DNA from: Oscillospiraceae bacterium
GTDB taxonomy: Bacteria; Bacillota; Clostridia; Oscillospirales; Oscillospiraceae
Direction: 5' to 3'
NCBI GenBank assembly: GCA_017624915.1
Contig: JAGAMC010000043.1
Span: 1-55,807 of the forward strand
DNA length: 55,807 bases
Positions within the stretch are counted from its first letter, which is position 1; every line of letters starts with the position of its first letter. Under the pieces are notes generated by a model that was not told the origin of the DNA, ran no database searches, and saw only the letters and a program-made list of their open reading frames with translations. The translations under genes were made by a program, and so were the position numbers. Of this stretch, positions 17,516 through 25,720 are shown one piece after another.

Positions 17516-18127
17516 ATGTTTTTTAAAAAGTGGTTTACTTCTGCGCCATTTGAGCCGGATCTGACTCGAGTTGTTCTTTATAATGGCGATTACTACGGTG
17601 TATTCGATGATTCCATGCCCGTTTATACATTGCGTGACTGGGACGAGAGTTGGGATCCGGACTTTCATGAGTTGGCAATTGATTGTGCATTGGCCATTTT
17701 GGATGACTACCCTATAGTGGTCAACTGTTTGCACCCGGGATTCGTGGGAAAGGACGTACACGATGAGGAGACTGTGGAAAAATACCTCCGGAGCAGTAGG
17801 GGGCTGGATTTTGGTGCACTGTCCAACAGTGCCATCACGCTGACCAATGGACCGGACCGTGATTTAGTTGCGTCATTTGACCATGACGATGATTGGTTTC
17901 AGATGTGTTTTTATGCCTACAAGCAACTGCCGACCGGAGATGCGCAGGCGGGCAGACCTTTTGTTCCTGACGTTGAACTCTATTTTAAGCATTTGCACAC
18001 CTGCCTGACCATCAAAACAAGGAACAGTATCGATGTCTGTGCAGAGAAAATCCGTCCAGTATGTGAAAAATACGGAAAAACATTGGTCATTCAGGAGTTG
18101 CCTCCCAAAACGCGGGATAAAGAGTAA
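17516..18127 (+). CDS. Putative immunity protein (copy 2)
   Basis: 203-residue paralogue of the product at 16786, starting MFFKKWFTSAPFEPDLTRV with the same start context (GGAG then ATG). N- and C-termini are highly similar, while the middle (residues ~70-140) has diverged, as expected when immunity variants track different toxin tips. It is preceded by a relic of a toxin C-terminus (17451-17510). Followed by a strong terminator at 18147. Function inferred from context only. Confidence 0.6.
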   Translation: MFFKKWFTSAPFEPDLTRVVLYNGDYYGVFDDSMPVYTLRDWDESWDPDFHELAIDCALAILDDYPIVVNCLHPGFVGKDVHDEETVEKYLRSSRGLDFGALSNSAITLTNGPDRDLVASFDHDDDWFQMCFYAYKQLPTGDAQAGRPFVPDVELYFKHLHTCLTIKTRNSIDVCAEKIRPVCEKYGKTLVIQELPPKTRDKE

Positions 18128-18146
18128 TTTGAATCGTAATATGAGA

Positions 18147-18176
18147 AAACGGCGGAAGGATGACCTTCCGCCGTTT
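18147..18176. terminator. Bidirectional terminator
   Basis: AAACGGCGGAAGG-ATGA-CCTTCCGCCGTTT, a perfect 13-bp stem with A and T runs, between the convergent immunity and lipoprotein genes. Confidence 0.92.
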
Positions 18177-18189
18177 TTGCGCTATAGAA

Positions 18190-19566
18190 TCAGTAGGTAA
18201 TAACAAGTTTTGGTTCATCAATCGTTTTATTGCCTGACATGAAACTGAGCTTTACCTCAAGCTCAGAAATATCGGAAATGTTTGTGATCTTATTCTTTTC
18301 AAGAGAAGAAGCGTAAAGGTCAATTTCCATAACAGCACATCCGCCGTTATCAATCTCAACGCTCGTAAGATAATAATCTATCATAAAGCCGTTTATGGAC
18401 AAAGAATTATATACATCGTAGACCCGAATTGTTTTGCCACTGTTATTTTCAACTAAAAAAAGCGCATAGAGGTCGTCGTTATAGTTTGAGCCGGACTCGA
18501 ATACCCCTTTGGAGACAATGCGAATCCCGTTGGCATTATAAGTCTCTGCACCGCTTGAATCAAATTGTTCACCGTCAGATATCTTTACAGAAAGAACAGC
18601 CGGGTCTGCAACTGCAGTCCCATTCTGGTCTTCCATGGTGAGGGTGAAGTCAACAGATGCAATATCCTGAATGCCCAAGCCATCCCAATAGGTTTTATTG
18701 AGTACGGAATAAAGCTCGATGGTAGCAATGCACGTCTTTCCCGGATTGACCGCACCGGAATACCAAGGGGAGGTGCAGCAAACCAACCCATTGACAGCGA
18801 TGTCATCGGTTATGATATAAACCATCTCAGAAGAAGTGTTCATTATTTCCAACAGAAGCATTGGCTCGCCATATTCATTTTCAACCAGAGTTTCGGAAAG
18901 AACGCTGATCCCATCCTGATCATATAGCTTATCCGCGGAAAAGAATTCGGTGGAATAATAAAATGCTTTTTGGGCACTGGGGTTTGTAATTGAGTCCTGA
19001 AAATATTCCTTATCATAATCAAAGGAGTTTGCAATCGACGTTTTTATCTGCCGAGGTCCGGTATATGTGCGGTTGTAATCATTATCTTCAATGCTGAAAC
19101 CAACTTCAATGTCGGCAATCTCGTTGATGCCATACAGCATCAGATCATCATAAGAAAAGCGTACGGCATCATAGGCCTTCTTGCCTGCTGCGACATCACA
19201 GAACATATACCCGTCCGGGGTCATATAACCGTTGATTGAGTTGCAATTGTATCCCGAAGAGCCACAGACAAACGACAGGTCTTTGCCGCTGTTATTTTCA
19301 ATAAGAAGTTCAAGGTCCACATTATAGTCATCGTAGGTCAAACCGATGGCAGTGATTTTTACGTTGTTTTCATCAACAAGCACAGTTTCGGCTATTTGTG
19401 CAACCTTGTTAAACGTCCCGAAGGCGGTGGAGGCATTTTCTGCATTGTTTTCTGTGATCGAGTTCGTATCAGTGCCTGAGATTGTGCCGCTGCTGGCAGG
19501 GGTGCTGCAGGCTGTCATCAATACCACTACAAGCAAGGTCAATGTGAGGGGTGACAATCTTTTCAT
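18190..19566 (-). CDS. Putative lipoprotein with repeated beta-rich domains
   Basis: 458-residue exported protein. Lipobox LMTAC gives lipidated Cys20, followed by a Ser/Thr/Asn-rich linker to ~50. The body contains three related segments of ~120 residues, each with an ENNSGK-type turn (LLIENNSGKDLSF, LEIMNTSSEMVYI, FLVENNSGKTIRV) and an NGF/NGY/NGL strand. They resemble DUF4352/DUF5067-like immunoglobulin-fold repeats of Firmicutes lipoproteins. AT-richer than its surroundings. Convergent with the toxin/immunity operon; a role in that system cannot be shown. No enzymatic motif seen. Confidence 0.75.
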   Translation of the reverse strand: MKRLSPLTLTLLVVVLMTACSTPASSGTISGTDTNSITENNAENASTAFGTFNKVAQIAETVLVDENNVKITAIGLTYDDYNVDLELLIENNSGKDLSFVCGSSGYNCNSINGYMTPDGYMFCDVAAGKKAYDAVRFSYDDLMLYGINEIADIEVGFSIEDNDYNRTYTGPRQIKTSIANSFDYDKEYFQDSITNPSAQKAFYYSTEFFSADKLYDQDGISVLSETLVENEYGEPMLLLEIMNTSSEMVYIITDDIAVNGLVCCTSPWYSGAVNPGKTCIATIELYSVLNKTYWDGLGIQDIASVDFTLTMEDQNGTAVADPAVLSVKISDGEQFDSSGAETYNANGIRIVSKGVFESGSNYNDDLYALFLVENNSGKTIRVYDVYNSLSINGFMIDYYLTSVEIDNGGCAVMEIDLYASSLEKNKITNISDISELEVKLSFMSGNKTIDEPKLVITY

Positions 19567-19842
19567 AGCATTTCTCCTTGGCTCATGTTATTGTTTTAGT
19601 GGAGGGATAAAATCATATTACTTTACAATATTAATAAAATCTATTGACAAACCCCACAAAAAGGAAATCGAAGCCCTGGACTCAAAATTATATCCTCCGG
19701 AAATTCAGTTGAAAACTTAACGTTTTCAAGGGAGTTCTGGCGCAGCGGGTGGGATGATGCCGCGCCGCTCACCATCTCAGGCTTCGAATCCCACCCGGAT
19801 AAAAAAGAACTGCCCCACCTTGCGGTGGAGCAGTTCTTTTTA
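19567..19842. other. Intergenic region with inverted tRNA-like ends
   Basis: No gene. At 19739-19756 the 18 bases TGGCGCAGCGGGTGGGAT repeat exactly those at 19843-19860 (minus-strand tRNA 3' end). At about 19779-19800 a plus-strand T-loop-like TTCGAATCCCACCCGG precedes the terminator. The result is two opposed tRNA 3'-end fragments around one bidirectional terminator. Neither is a complete tRNA. Confidence 0.55.
19803..19840. terminator. Bidirectional terminator next to tRNA-Ser fragment A
   Basis: AAAGAACTGCCCCACC-TTGC-GGTGGAGCAGTTCTTT, a long stem with A/T runs on both sides. On the minus strand it directly follows the CCA end of the tRNA fragment. Confidence 0.88.
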
Positions 19843-20043
19843 TGGCGCAGCGGGTGGGATTCGAACCCACGTGCGGTTGCCCGCAAACTGATTTCGAGGG
19901 AGGGTTAAAGTCTCATGTCGCCACACCAAGTTGTTTAAAGTCCATTGAAATGCGTTGTTTCAGCGAAAATTGACACTTCTTGGTATGACGCGAAGAAGTA
20001 TTCACATAGCGTTCAACTGAGTGTGGGCACCATTTGGGCACCA
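19843..20043 (-). repeat. Attachment-site-like repeat A: tRNA-Ser 3' fragment plus integrase arm-type repeats
   Basis: Minus-strand 19898-19843 reads as the 3' half of a type II tRNA: anticodon loop CTCGAAA (anticodon CGA, Ser), variable arm TGCGG-GCAA-CCGCA, T-arm GTGGGTTCGAATCCCAC and CCA end. The 5' half is absent: no matching acceptor or anticodon 5' strand follows. At +51 from the loop is AATGCGTTGTTT, and at +126 two direct copies of TGGGCACCA (20024, 20035), 11 bp apart as in integrase arm sites. Copies B and C keep the same spacing. This is the standard signature of integration into a tRNA gene. Confidence 0.75.
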
Positions 20044-20083
20044 CGCCCCCGGAGCGTATGTGTGAACAGGTCCGGGGGCGTGG
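20041..20083. terminator. GC-rich hairpin downstream of the fumarase operon
   Basis: CCACGCCCCCGGA / TCCGGGGGCGTGG 13-bp perfect inverted repeat with a 17-nt loop, 21 bp beyond the minus-strand operon end. A T-run (TTTT) follows only on the plus strand; on the minus strand it probably acts as a 3'-end stabilising or weak termination structure. Confidence 0.55.
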
Positions 20084-20104
20084 TTTTGCGCGGCGTGAAT
20101 GAGA

Positions 20105-20668
20105 TTACTTGTCGTTGCGGGACTCCAGATAGGCCTGTCGGCCGGACTCGTACAGGTTGTTGCCCTCGCAGTCGATGATGACAAACAGGGGCATTTCCTC
20201 CACGTACAGCTCACGCAGAGCCTCGGCGCCCAGATCCTCGTAGGCGATCATCTTTGCGCTCTTGATGCACTTGGCCAGCAGTGCGCCGGCGCCGCCAATA
20301 GCGCCGAAGTATACGCCGGAATACTGCTTCATAGCGTCTACGACCTCGGGTAGGCGGGCACCCTTGCCAATCATGCCCCGGGCACCTACGCTCATGAGGG
20401 TGGGTGCATAGGCGTCCATGCGGCCGCTGGTGGTGGGACCGGCGGAACCAATGACCTGTCCTGGCTTGGCAGGGGTAGGGCCGACGTAATAGATGGTGGC
20501 ATCCTTGGGATCAAAAGGCAGGGGTTCGCCCTTGGCAAGGCTCTCGCACATGCGCTTGTGGCCAGCATCGCGGGAGGTGTAGATGGTGCCAGTCAGATAA
20601 ACGGTGTCGCCCGCTTTCAAGGTGCGGGCCAGTTCCTCGGTCAGAGGAAGCGTGATATGCTTTTCCAT
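20105..20668 (-). CDS. Class I fumarate hydratase, beta (C-terminal) subunit
   Basis: 187-residue subunit of the oxygen-sensitive 4Fe-4S fumarase/tartrate dehydratase family (malate to fumarate + water). Family segments: TGTIYTSRDAGHKRM (~27-41), GPTTSGRMDAY (~78-87), GKGA and GGAGALLAKCI (~125-135), YVEEMPLFVIID near the C-terminus. The ATG overlaps the alpha-subunit stop (TAATG). Last gene of the operon starting at mdh. L-tartrate dehydratase is the alternative, but the neighbouring malate dehydrogenase and fumarate-reductase-like genes favour fumarase. Confidence 0.93.
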   Translation of the reverse strand: MEKHITLPLTEELARTLKAGDTVYLTGTIYTSRDAGHKRMCESLAKGEPLPFDPKDATIYYVGPTPAKPGQVIGSAGPTTSGRMDAYAPTLMSVGARGMIGKGARLPEVVDAMKQYSGVYFGAIGGAGALLAKCIKSAKMIAYEDLGAEALRELYVEEMPLFVIIDCEGNNLYESGRQAYLESRNDK

Positions 20669-21510
20669 TACAGCACCTCCGTCTTATGCCGGGTCACATG
20701 GCAGTTGATGTTGATGGCACAGGGCATGCCGGCAATGTGGGTGGGCAGAGTCTCGATATTCAGGCCGATAGCGGTGGTACGGCCGCCAAAGCCCTGAGGG
20801 CCGATGCCCAGAGCGTTGATCTTATCCAGCATCTCTTTTTCCAGATCAGCGTAGAAGGGGTCAGGATGGTGGGTGTCCAGGGGGCGCATGATGGCCTTTT
20901 TGGCCAACAGAGCGGCCTTGTCAAAGGTGCCGCCAATGCCCACGCCCACCACGATGGGGGGGCAGGGATTGGGACCGGCAGCCTCCACTGTCTCGATAAT
21001 AAAGTCCTTGATGCCTTGCAGTCCAGCGGAGGGCTTGAACATACGGATGGCACTCATGTTCTCACTGCCGAAGCCCTTGGGGCCCAGAGTGACCTTCACC
21101 TGGTCACCGGGGACGATCTCGGTATACAGCATGGCGGGGGTGTTGTCACCGGTGTTGCCCCGGCGCACGGGATCGGCCACCACGGACTTGCGCAGATAGC
21201 CGTTGGTATAGCCCCGGCGCACGCCCTCGTCCACAGCTTCGCGCAGGTCGCCACCCACGAAGTGGACGTCCTGTCCGATCTCCAAAAAGACACAGGCCAT
21301 GCCGGTGTCCTGACAGATGGGGACGTTTTCCCGGTCGGCGATGTTGTAGTTCTCGATAATATTATCCAGAACGCCACAGGCAATCTGACCGTCCTCGCAG
21401 GCACGGCAGGTCTCGATGGCACACTTTACATCGCCGGGCAGGTGGGTGTTGGCCTCGATACACAGCCGTTCCACCACATCGGTGAGCTGGTTGACGTTGA
21501 TCTCACGCAT
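20668..21510 (-). CDS. Class I fumarate hydratase, alpha (N-terminal, 4Fe-4S) subunit
   Basis: 280-residue catalytic iron-sulfur subunit. Three Cys in family positions can bind the cluster: VPICQDTGMACVF (~66), GPNPCPPIVVGVGIGG (~190) and the C-terminal NINCHVTRH (~270). VRRGNTGDNTPA and LGPKGFGSENMS are typical substrate and core segments. Its stop overlaps the beta-subunit start by one base; 14 nt after the flavoprotein gene. Oxygen-labile enzyme consistent with a strict anaerobe. Confidence 0.93.
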   Translation of the reverse strand: MREINVNQLTDVVERLCIEANTHLPGDVKCAIETCRACEDGQIACGVLDNIIENYNIADRENVPICQDTGMACVFLEIGQDVHFVGGDLREAVDEGVRRGYTNGYLRKSVVADPVRRGNTGDNTPAMLYTEIVPGDQVKVTLGPKGFGSENMSAIRMFKPSAGLQGIKDFIIETVEAAGPNPCPPIVVGVGIGGTFDKAALLAKKAIMRPLDTHHPDPFYADLEKEMLDKINALGIGPQGFGGRTTAIGLNIETLPTHIAGMPCAININCHVTRHKTEVL

Positions 21511-21524
21511 GATTTCAGACCTCC

Positions 21525-23126
21525 TTACCGCTCGTGTCGGGCGTAGTTGGGCAGCAACAGGGGAGACACGCCCGCCTGCGCCACGCCCGCATCATTCAGC
21601 ATGGCGGCATATTCCTCAATGTGGTTAAGATTGGCGGTGCCCAGTGTGACTTCGCGCGCCTTGGCTGCAGCGGCCTTGCCGGCATTGCGGCCAAAGACGA
21701 TGATGTCCAGCAGGCTGTTGCCCATGAGGCGGTTACGACCATGGATGCCGCCCACGGCCTCACCGGCCACCAGCAGGTTGGGAATGGCCTTGGTAAAGCC
21801 CTCACCGCCAATTTCCAGGCCGCCGTTCTGATAGTGCAGGGTGGGGAAGACCAGAATGGGCTGCTTGCGCATATCGATGCCGTAGTTCAGGTACATGCGC
21901 AGCATGGCGGGGATGCGCCGTTCGATAGTACCCTCGCCGCCGATCATCTCGATCATGGGGGTGTCCAGCCACACACCGCTGCCCAGGGGGGTGGTCACAC
22001 CCTTGCCACGGGTGGTGCATTCCCGGATGATGGAGGCAGCGGATACATCGCGAGTCTCCAGCGGGTGCATAAAGGCTTCGCCCTCGCAGTTGACCAGCAT
22101 AGCGCCCAGAGAGCGTACCTTCTCGGTCACCAGTGCGCCAAACAGCTGAGAGGGGTAGGCTACGCCGGTGGGGTGATACTGGATGGTGTCCTGATACAGC
22201 AGGGGAGCACCTGCGCGATAGCCCAGAATCAGACCGTCGGCAGTGGCACCATAGTGGTTGGAGGTGGGGAAATTCTGGTAGTGCAGGCGGCCTGCGCCGC
22301 CGGTGGCGATGATGACAGTCTTGGCCCGGGCGATGAAGTAATCATCGGTCTCCATGTTCAGCAGCACCGCGCCGGCCACCTGACCCTTTTCGTCCTTGAG
22401 CAGTTCCACGGCGGAGGTGAACTCCACCACGGGGATGCCCCGGTTGATGACCTCGTCACGCAGGGTGCGCATGATCTCCGCACCGGAGTAGTCCTTGCAG
22501 GCATGCATGCGCTTACGGGAGGTGCCGCCACCATGGGTGGTGACCATGTTTCCGTCTGTATCCTTGTCAAACATGACGCCCAGCTGATTCAGCCACTGAA
22601 TGGCATCGGGAGCTTCCATGACCAAACGGCGCAGCAGCTCGGGACGGGCGGCGAAGTGACCACCGCCGAAAGCGTCCAGGTAGTGCTGGACGGGGGAGTC
22701 GTTGGCCTTGTCGGCGGCCTGAATGCCGCCCTCGGCCATCATGGTGTTGGCATCACCAATGCGCAGCTTGGTGACCATCATCACGTTGGCGCCGGCCTCA
22801 TGGGCCTCAATGGCGGCGGAAGAACCGGCACCGCCGCCGCCGATGACCAGCACATCCACATCGTAATCGATCTTGTTAAGGTCGATGTGGCTGCCCAGCA
22901 GACGGCTGTTGGAGTGGAGCAGGTCGGTCAGCTCCACGGGGGCTTTCTGGCCCTTGTTGGGGCCGATCTTGATTTCTTTAAAGCCTTCAGCCCGGTAGTC
23001 GGGGTGGTAGGCCTTGAGCAGTTCGTCTTTCTCTTCTGCGGTCATGCGGCGGGGCTCCATGCCCATGCGGGCATCGCGGGTGGCCTCCACCTTCTTGATG
23101 GATTCAAGCATATCCGGTGTAAACAT
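21525..23126 (-). CDS. Soluble fumarate reductase/succinate dehydrogenase-type flavoprotein (FrdA-like)
   Basis: 533-residue FAD protein of the SdhA/FrdA/AspOx superfamily. It begins with an unusual ~85-residue N-terminal extension, then the Rossmann motif VLVIGGGGAGSSAA (~93-104). MMAEGGIQAA (~129-138), the active-site stretch DTIQYHPTG and GGIHGRNRLMGNSLLDIIVFGR fit fumarate/succinate chemistry. The His that carries covalent FAD in SdhA/FrdA is replaced (IGDANTMMAEGG, Asn127), so FAD is probably non-covalent as in L-aspartate oxidase. No membrane anchor gene is nearby. Its iron-sulfur partner lies just upstream, then Flox/Hdr genes, suggesting electrons from NADH/Hdr. Confidence 0.85.
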   Translation of the reverse strand: MFTPDMLESIKKVEATRDARMGMEPRRMTAEEKDELLKAYHPDYRAEGFKEIKIGPNKGQKAPVELTDLLHSNSRLLGSHIDLNKIDYDVDVLVIGGGGAGSSAAIEAHEAGANVMMVTKLRIGDANTMMAEGGIQAADKANDSPVQHYLDAFGGGHFAARPELLRRLVMEAPDAIQWLNQLGVMFDKDTDGNMVTTHGGGTSRKRMHACKDYSGAEIMRTLRDEVINRGIPVVEFTSAVELLKDEKGQVAGAVLLNMETDDYFIARAKTVIIATGGAGRLHYQNFPTSNHYGATADGLILGYRAGAPLLYQDTIQYHPTGVAYPSQLFGALVTEKVRSLGAMLVNCEGEAFMHPLETRDVSAASIIRECTTRGKGVTTPLGSGVWLDTPMIEMIGGEGTIERRIPAMLRMYLNYGIDMRKQPILVFPTLHYQNGGLEIGGEGFTKAIPNLLVAGEAVGGIHGRNRLMGNSLLDIIVFGRNAGKAAAAKAREVTLGTANLNHIEEYAAMLNDAGVAQAGVSPLLLPNYARHER

Positions 23127-23138
23127 GGGTTCCCCTCC

Positions 23139-23813
23139 TTACTTCTCAATGTCCCGGTGGTTGTAGAGCTCCTGCATCTCGGTGATGGGCTTTTGCATGA
23201 CGGCCTCGATGAGCTCGTCGTAGGCGCCGGAGTTGATTTCGTTCACCCGGTTTTCCAGATGCTCAGACTTGGGTGCGATGTACTTGCCGGTCAGGCGGCG
23301 GGCCAGCAGACCCACCATGGGGTGGGAGATGCCGGCGGGGCAGCGCACGGAGCAGCAGCCGCAGCCCACGCAGTCGAAAGATTCCTCGGCGCACTTCTCC
23401 AACTCGCCGCGCTGAGCGTAAGCGATGTACTGCATGACATTCAGACCCTGAGTGCAGGCCTTGGTGCAGGCGTTGCAGCCGATGCAGGCATACAACTCGG
23501 GATAGAGCTCCATCATCACACGCTGGTCGGCCTTGATCTCGTTGATATCATAGGTGCGCTTATCGGTGGGGAAGAAGGGGATGGAGGCCACATACATGCC
23601 CTCCTGTACCTGAGTCTGACAGGCAAGGCAGGTTTTCAACTCGTTCTGTCCCTTGATGCGGTAGATGGTGGCGCAGGCGCCGCAGAAGCCGTGGCGGCAG
23701 CCGCAGCCACGCTTGAGAGTATAACCGGCATATTCCATAGCTGTCATGATGGTCAAATCACCGGGGACGGAATACTTTTTGCCGAAAAAGTAGACATTTA
23801 CCATGTTTTCCAT
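23139..23813 (-). CDS. Iron-sulfur subunit, FrdB/TfrB-like (2Fe-2S plus two 4Fe-4S sites)
   Basis: 224-residue electron-transfer protein. The N-terminal plant-type ferredoxin domain has RGCGCRHGFCGACA...TCLAC (~36-67). The C-terminal alpha-helical ferredoxin domain has CIGCNACTKACTQG (~110) and CVGCGCCSVRCPAG (~148). This is the FrdB/SdhB layout, but with TfrB-like clusters and no fused HdrB-type CCG domain. It sits 12 nt upstream of the FrdA-like gene and 15 nt downstream of floxA, and presumably links the flavoprotein to the Flox/Hdr complex. Confidence 0.88.
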   Translation of the reverse strand: MENMVNVYFFGKKYSVPGDLTIMTAMEYAGYTLKRGCGCRHGFCGACATIYRIKGQNELKTCLACQTQVQEGMYVASIPFFPTDKRTYDINEIKADQRVMMELYPELYACIGCNACTKACTQGLNVMQYIAYAQRGELEKCAEESFDCVGCGCCSVRCPAGISHPMVGLLARRLTGKYIAPKSEHLENRVNEINSGAYDELIEAVMQKPITEMQELYNHRDIEK

Positions 23814-23828
23814 GTTGGCTTTACCTCC

Positions 23829-24695
23829 TTAATATTCGTTGGGCAGCTCGTCCACCTGATCAAAGCGGAACACGGGGCCATCTTTGCAGACGTACTTGGT
23901 GCCGATGTTGCACCGTCCGCACTTGCCTACGCCGCACTTCATGCGCAACTCCAGGGTGGTGTAGACCTGCTCCTTGGAAAAGCCCATCTCCTGCAAAGCC
24001 TGCAGGCAGAACTTGATCATAATGGGCGGGCCGCACAAAATGGCGGTCTTGTCAGTGGTAAAGCCGATCTCTTTCAGGTAGTTGGGGACAAAGCCCACAT
24101 GGCCGTCCCACCCCGCCTGCTCCCGGTCAATGGTCAGGTAGATATTCACGCCGGGGACCTTGGACCAAACCTCTTCGATCTCCTTGCGCTGGACCAGATC
24201 GTCTGCAGAGCGGGAACCGTAAAGAATGTCGATGGAGCCGTAATTATCACGGTTGTCCAGCACATAGTTGATCACGCTGCGCAGGGGCGCAAGGGCGATG
24301 CCGCCGGCGATGAACAGCAGATTCTGGCCCTTGAGCTCGGTTTCTACAGGGAAGTTGTTGCCGTAGGGGCCGCGGACCATAATCTCGTCGCCCGGCTGCA
24401 GAGAGTGCAGGTGCTCGGTGAGCTGGCCGCAGCGCTTGATGGAGAACTCCTGGTACTCCTTGTTGGTGGGAGAAGAGGTGATGGAGAACATGGCCTCGCC
24501 CACACCGGGGGCGCACACCATGGCGCACTGGCCGGGCATATGCTCAAAGAGCTTGCCGCCGCCGGGGGCGTTGACCCGGAAGGTTTTGACATCGGGGGTC
24601 TCGGTACGGATGTCGGTGATGATGCCCACCTGAGGGATCAGGGTGTCCCGCATAAAGCCGGGGTTGTATTTACATTCGTGCATCGGCTCAGACAC
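23829..24695 (-). CDS. floxA: FloxA-like FAD/NAD(P)-binding oxidoreductase subunit
   Basis: 288-residue ferredoxin-NADP reductase-fold protein. FAD-binding beta barrel with MFSITSSPTNKEYQEFSIKR (~70-90), NAD-binding domain with LLFIAGGIALAPLRSVI (~129-145) and LCGPPIMIKF (~225). The C-terminal 2Fe-2S motif (LRMKCGVGKCGRCNIGTKYVC) is as in HydG/AsrB/dihydroorotate reductase-type subunits. The GTG at 24695 follows AAGGAGGA by 6 nt and was chosen over in-frame ATGs at 24776 and 24683. In Desulfovibrio FloxABCD, FloxA is the NADH-oxidising subunit; gene order here is the same. Confidence 0.85.
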   Translation of the reverse strand: MSEPMHECKYNPGFMRDTLIPQVGIITDIRTETPDVKTFRVNAPGGGKLFEHMPGQCAMVCAPGVGEAMFSITSSPTNKEYQEFSIKRCGQLTEHLHSLQPGDEIMVRGPYGNNFPVETELKGQNLLFIAGGIALAPLRSVINYVLDNRDNYGSIDILYGSRSADDLVQRKEIEEVWSKVPGVNIYLTIDREQAGWDGHVGFVPNYLKEIGFTTDKTAILCGPPIMIKFCLQALQEMGFSKEQVYTTLELRMKCGVGKCGRCNIGTKYVCKDGPVFRFDQVDELPNEY

Positions 24696-24697
24696 GC

Positions 24698-25720
24698 TTA
24701 ATCCTCCTTTCCAAAGGCCTTGATGACCTTGACGATATTCAGATGGCTGGGACACTTGTCCACGCAGCGGCCGCAACCTACGCAGGAGAACACTCCATCG
24801 TTGTTGGCGGGGAAATAGGCCAGCTTGTGCATGAAACGCTGACGGAAGCGCTGCATCTGGCTGGTGCGGTTGTTGCCGTGGGCCATCATGGTGAAGTCGG
24901 AGTACATGCAGCTGTCCCAGCAGCGATAGCGCTGTACGCCGCTGCCTGTGTCATAGTCCTTGATGTCATAGCACTGGCAGGTAGGACACACGAAGGTACA
25001 GGTGCCGCAGGCCAGACACGGCTTGTAAAGCTGTTCCCAGATGGGAGAATCGAAGCGGGTGTCCGCGGCCTGTGCCCCCCAACCCTCCAGAGAAAGGTCG
25101 GCATAGGGGAGTTTTTTGACGATGGCGCGGATGGCGGTTTTCACCTGCTCCACGGTGCTTTCATCTGCGGGTTCAAACAGATCGTGCAGAAAATCTGTCA
25201 AGGCAAATCCCTTATCGGTCTTTGCGTCCCAGTAGAGCCACTGGTCGACCATCCAGGTGACTACGTCCCCTTCGGGGGCGGCGGGGTCAATGCCGAAGAC
25301 GGTACAGAAACAGGAGGTCTCAGGCCGTCCGCAGGCAAGAGCCACAATGGTGCCATGGGTGCGGCGGGCAGCGTAATAGCTGTCCACCGGCTCGGAAAGG
25401 AAAACCTTGTCCAGCACGGCGATACCCTGCACATCGCAGGCTTTCATGCCGAAGACTACGAAAGGCTTGTCACACAGCTCCTCGGGGGTGACAGACAGTT
25501 TGCCGTCTTCCCGGTGGCAGGAGTACAGTGTTTCGCTCTGGGGGAAGAATACATCCTTGGGAGACTTGACGGTTTTCAGGGTGTCCAGGTCCACCTGAGC
25601 ATCTTTCTGCCACAGAGCAAAATCGGTCTGGCCTGCGCTGCGTACCGGCAGGAACAGATCCTGAGATTGAGCGATGCGCTCGTACAGGGCGGGCAGGTCG
25701 GCCGTTTTGATCTTAAGCAT
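24698..25720 (-). CDS. floxB: FloxB-like 4Fe-4S dicluster subunit (AsrA/HydB type)
   Basis: 340-residue iron-sulfur protein resembling anaerobic sulfite reductase subunit A and hydrogenase beta subunits. The N-terminal ~220 residues have the AsrA-like region (FGMKACDVQGIAVLD; CGRPETSCFC). Two C-terminal 4Fe-4S motifs follow: CLACGTCTFVCPTCQC (~240) and CVGCGRCVDKCPSHLN (~320). Its stop is 2 nt from the floxA GTG and its start overlaps floxC by 8 nt. Expected to pass electrons between FloxA and FloxC/D-Hdr. Confidence 0.85.
   Translation of the reverse strand: MLKIKTADLPALYERIAQSQDLFLPVRSAGQTDFALWQKDAQVDLDTLKTVKSPKDVFFPQSETLYSCHREDGKLSVTPEELCDKPFVVFGMKACDVQGIAVLDKVFLSEPVDSYYAARRTHGTIVALACGRPETSCFCTVFGIDPAAPEGDVVTWMVDQWLYWDAKTDKGFALTDFLHDLFEPADESTVEQVKTAIRAIVKKLPYADLSLEGWGAQAADTRFDSPIWEQLYKPCLACGTCTFVCPTCQCYDIKDYDTGSGVQRYRCWDSCMYSDFTMMAHGNNRTSQMQRFRQRFMHKLAYFPANNDGVFSCVGCGRCVDKCPSHLNIVKVIKAFGKED

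Noticed and set aside
19843-19898. Complete tRNA-Ser gene
   Set aside because: Only the anticodon loop to CCA end is present; no complementary acceptor, D-arm or 5' anticodon stem follows in any of the three copies.
21534-24701. 1055-codon plus-strand reading frame
   Set aside because: Antisense to FrdA-like, FrdB-like and floxA genes; its length comes from strong codon bias, and there is no ribosome site or recognisable domain.
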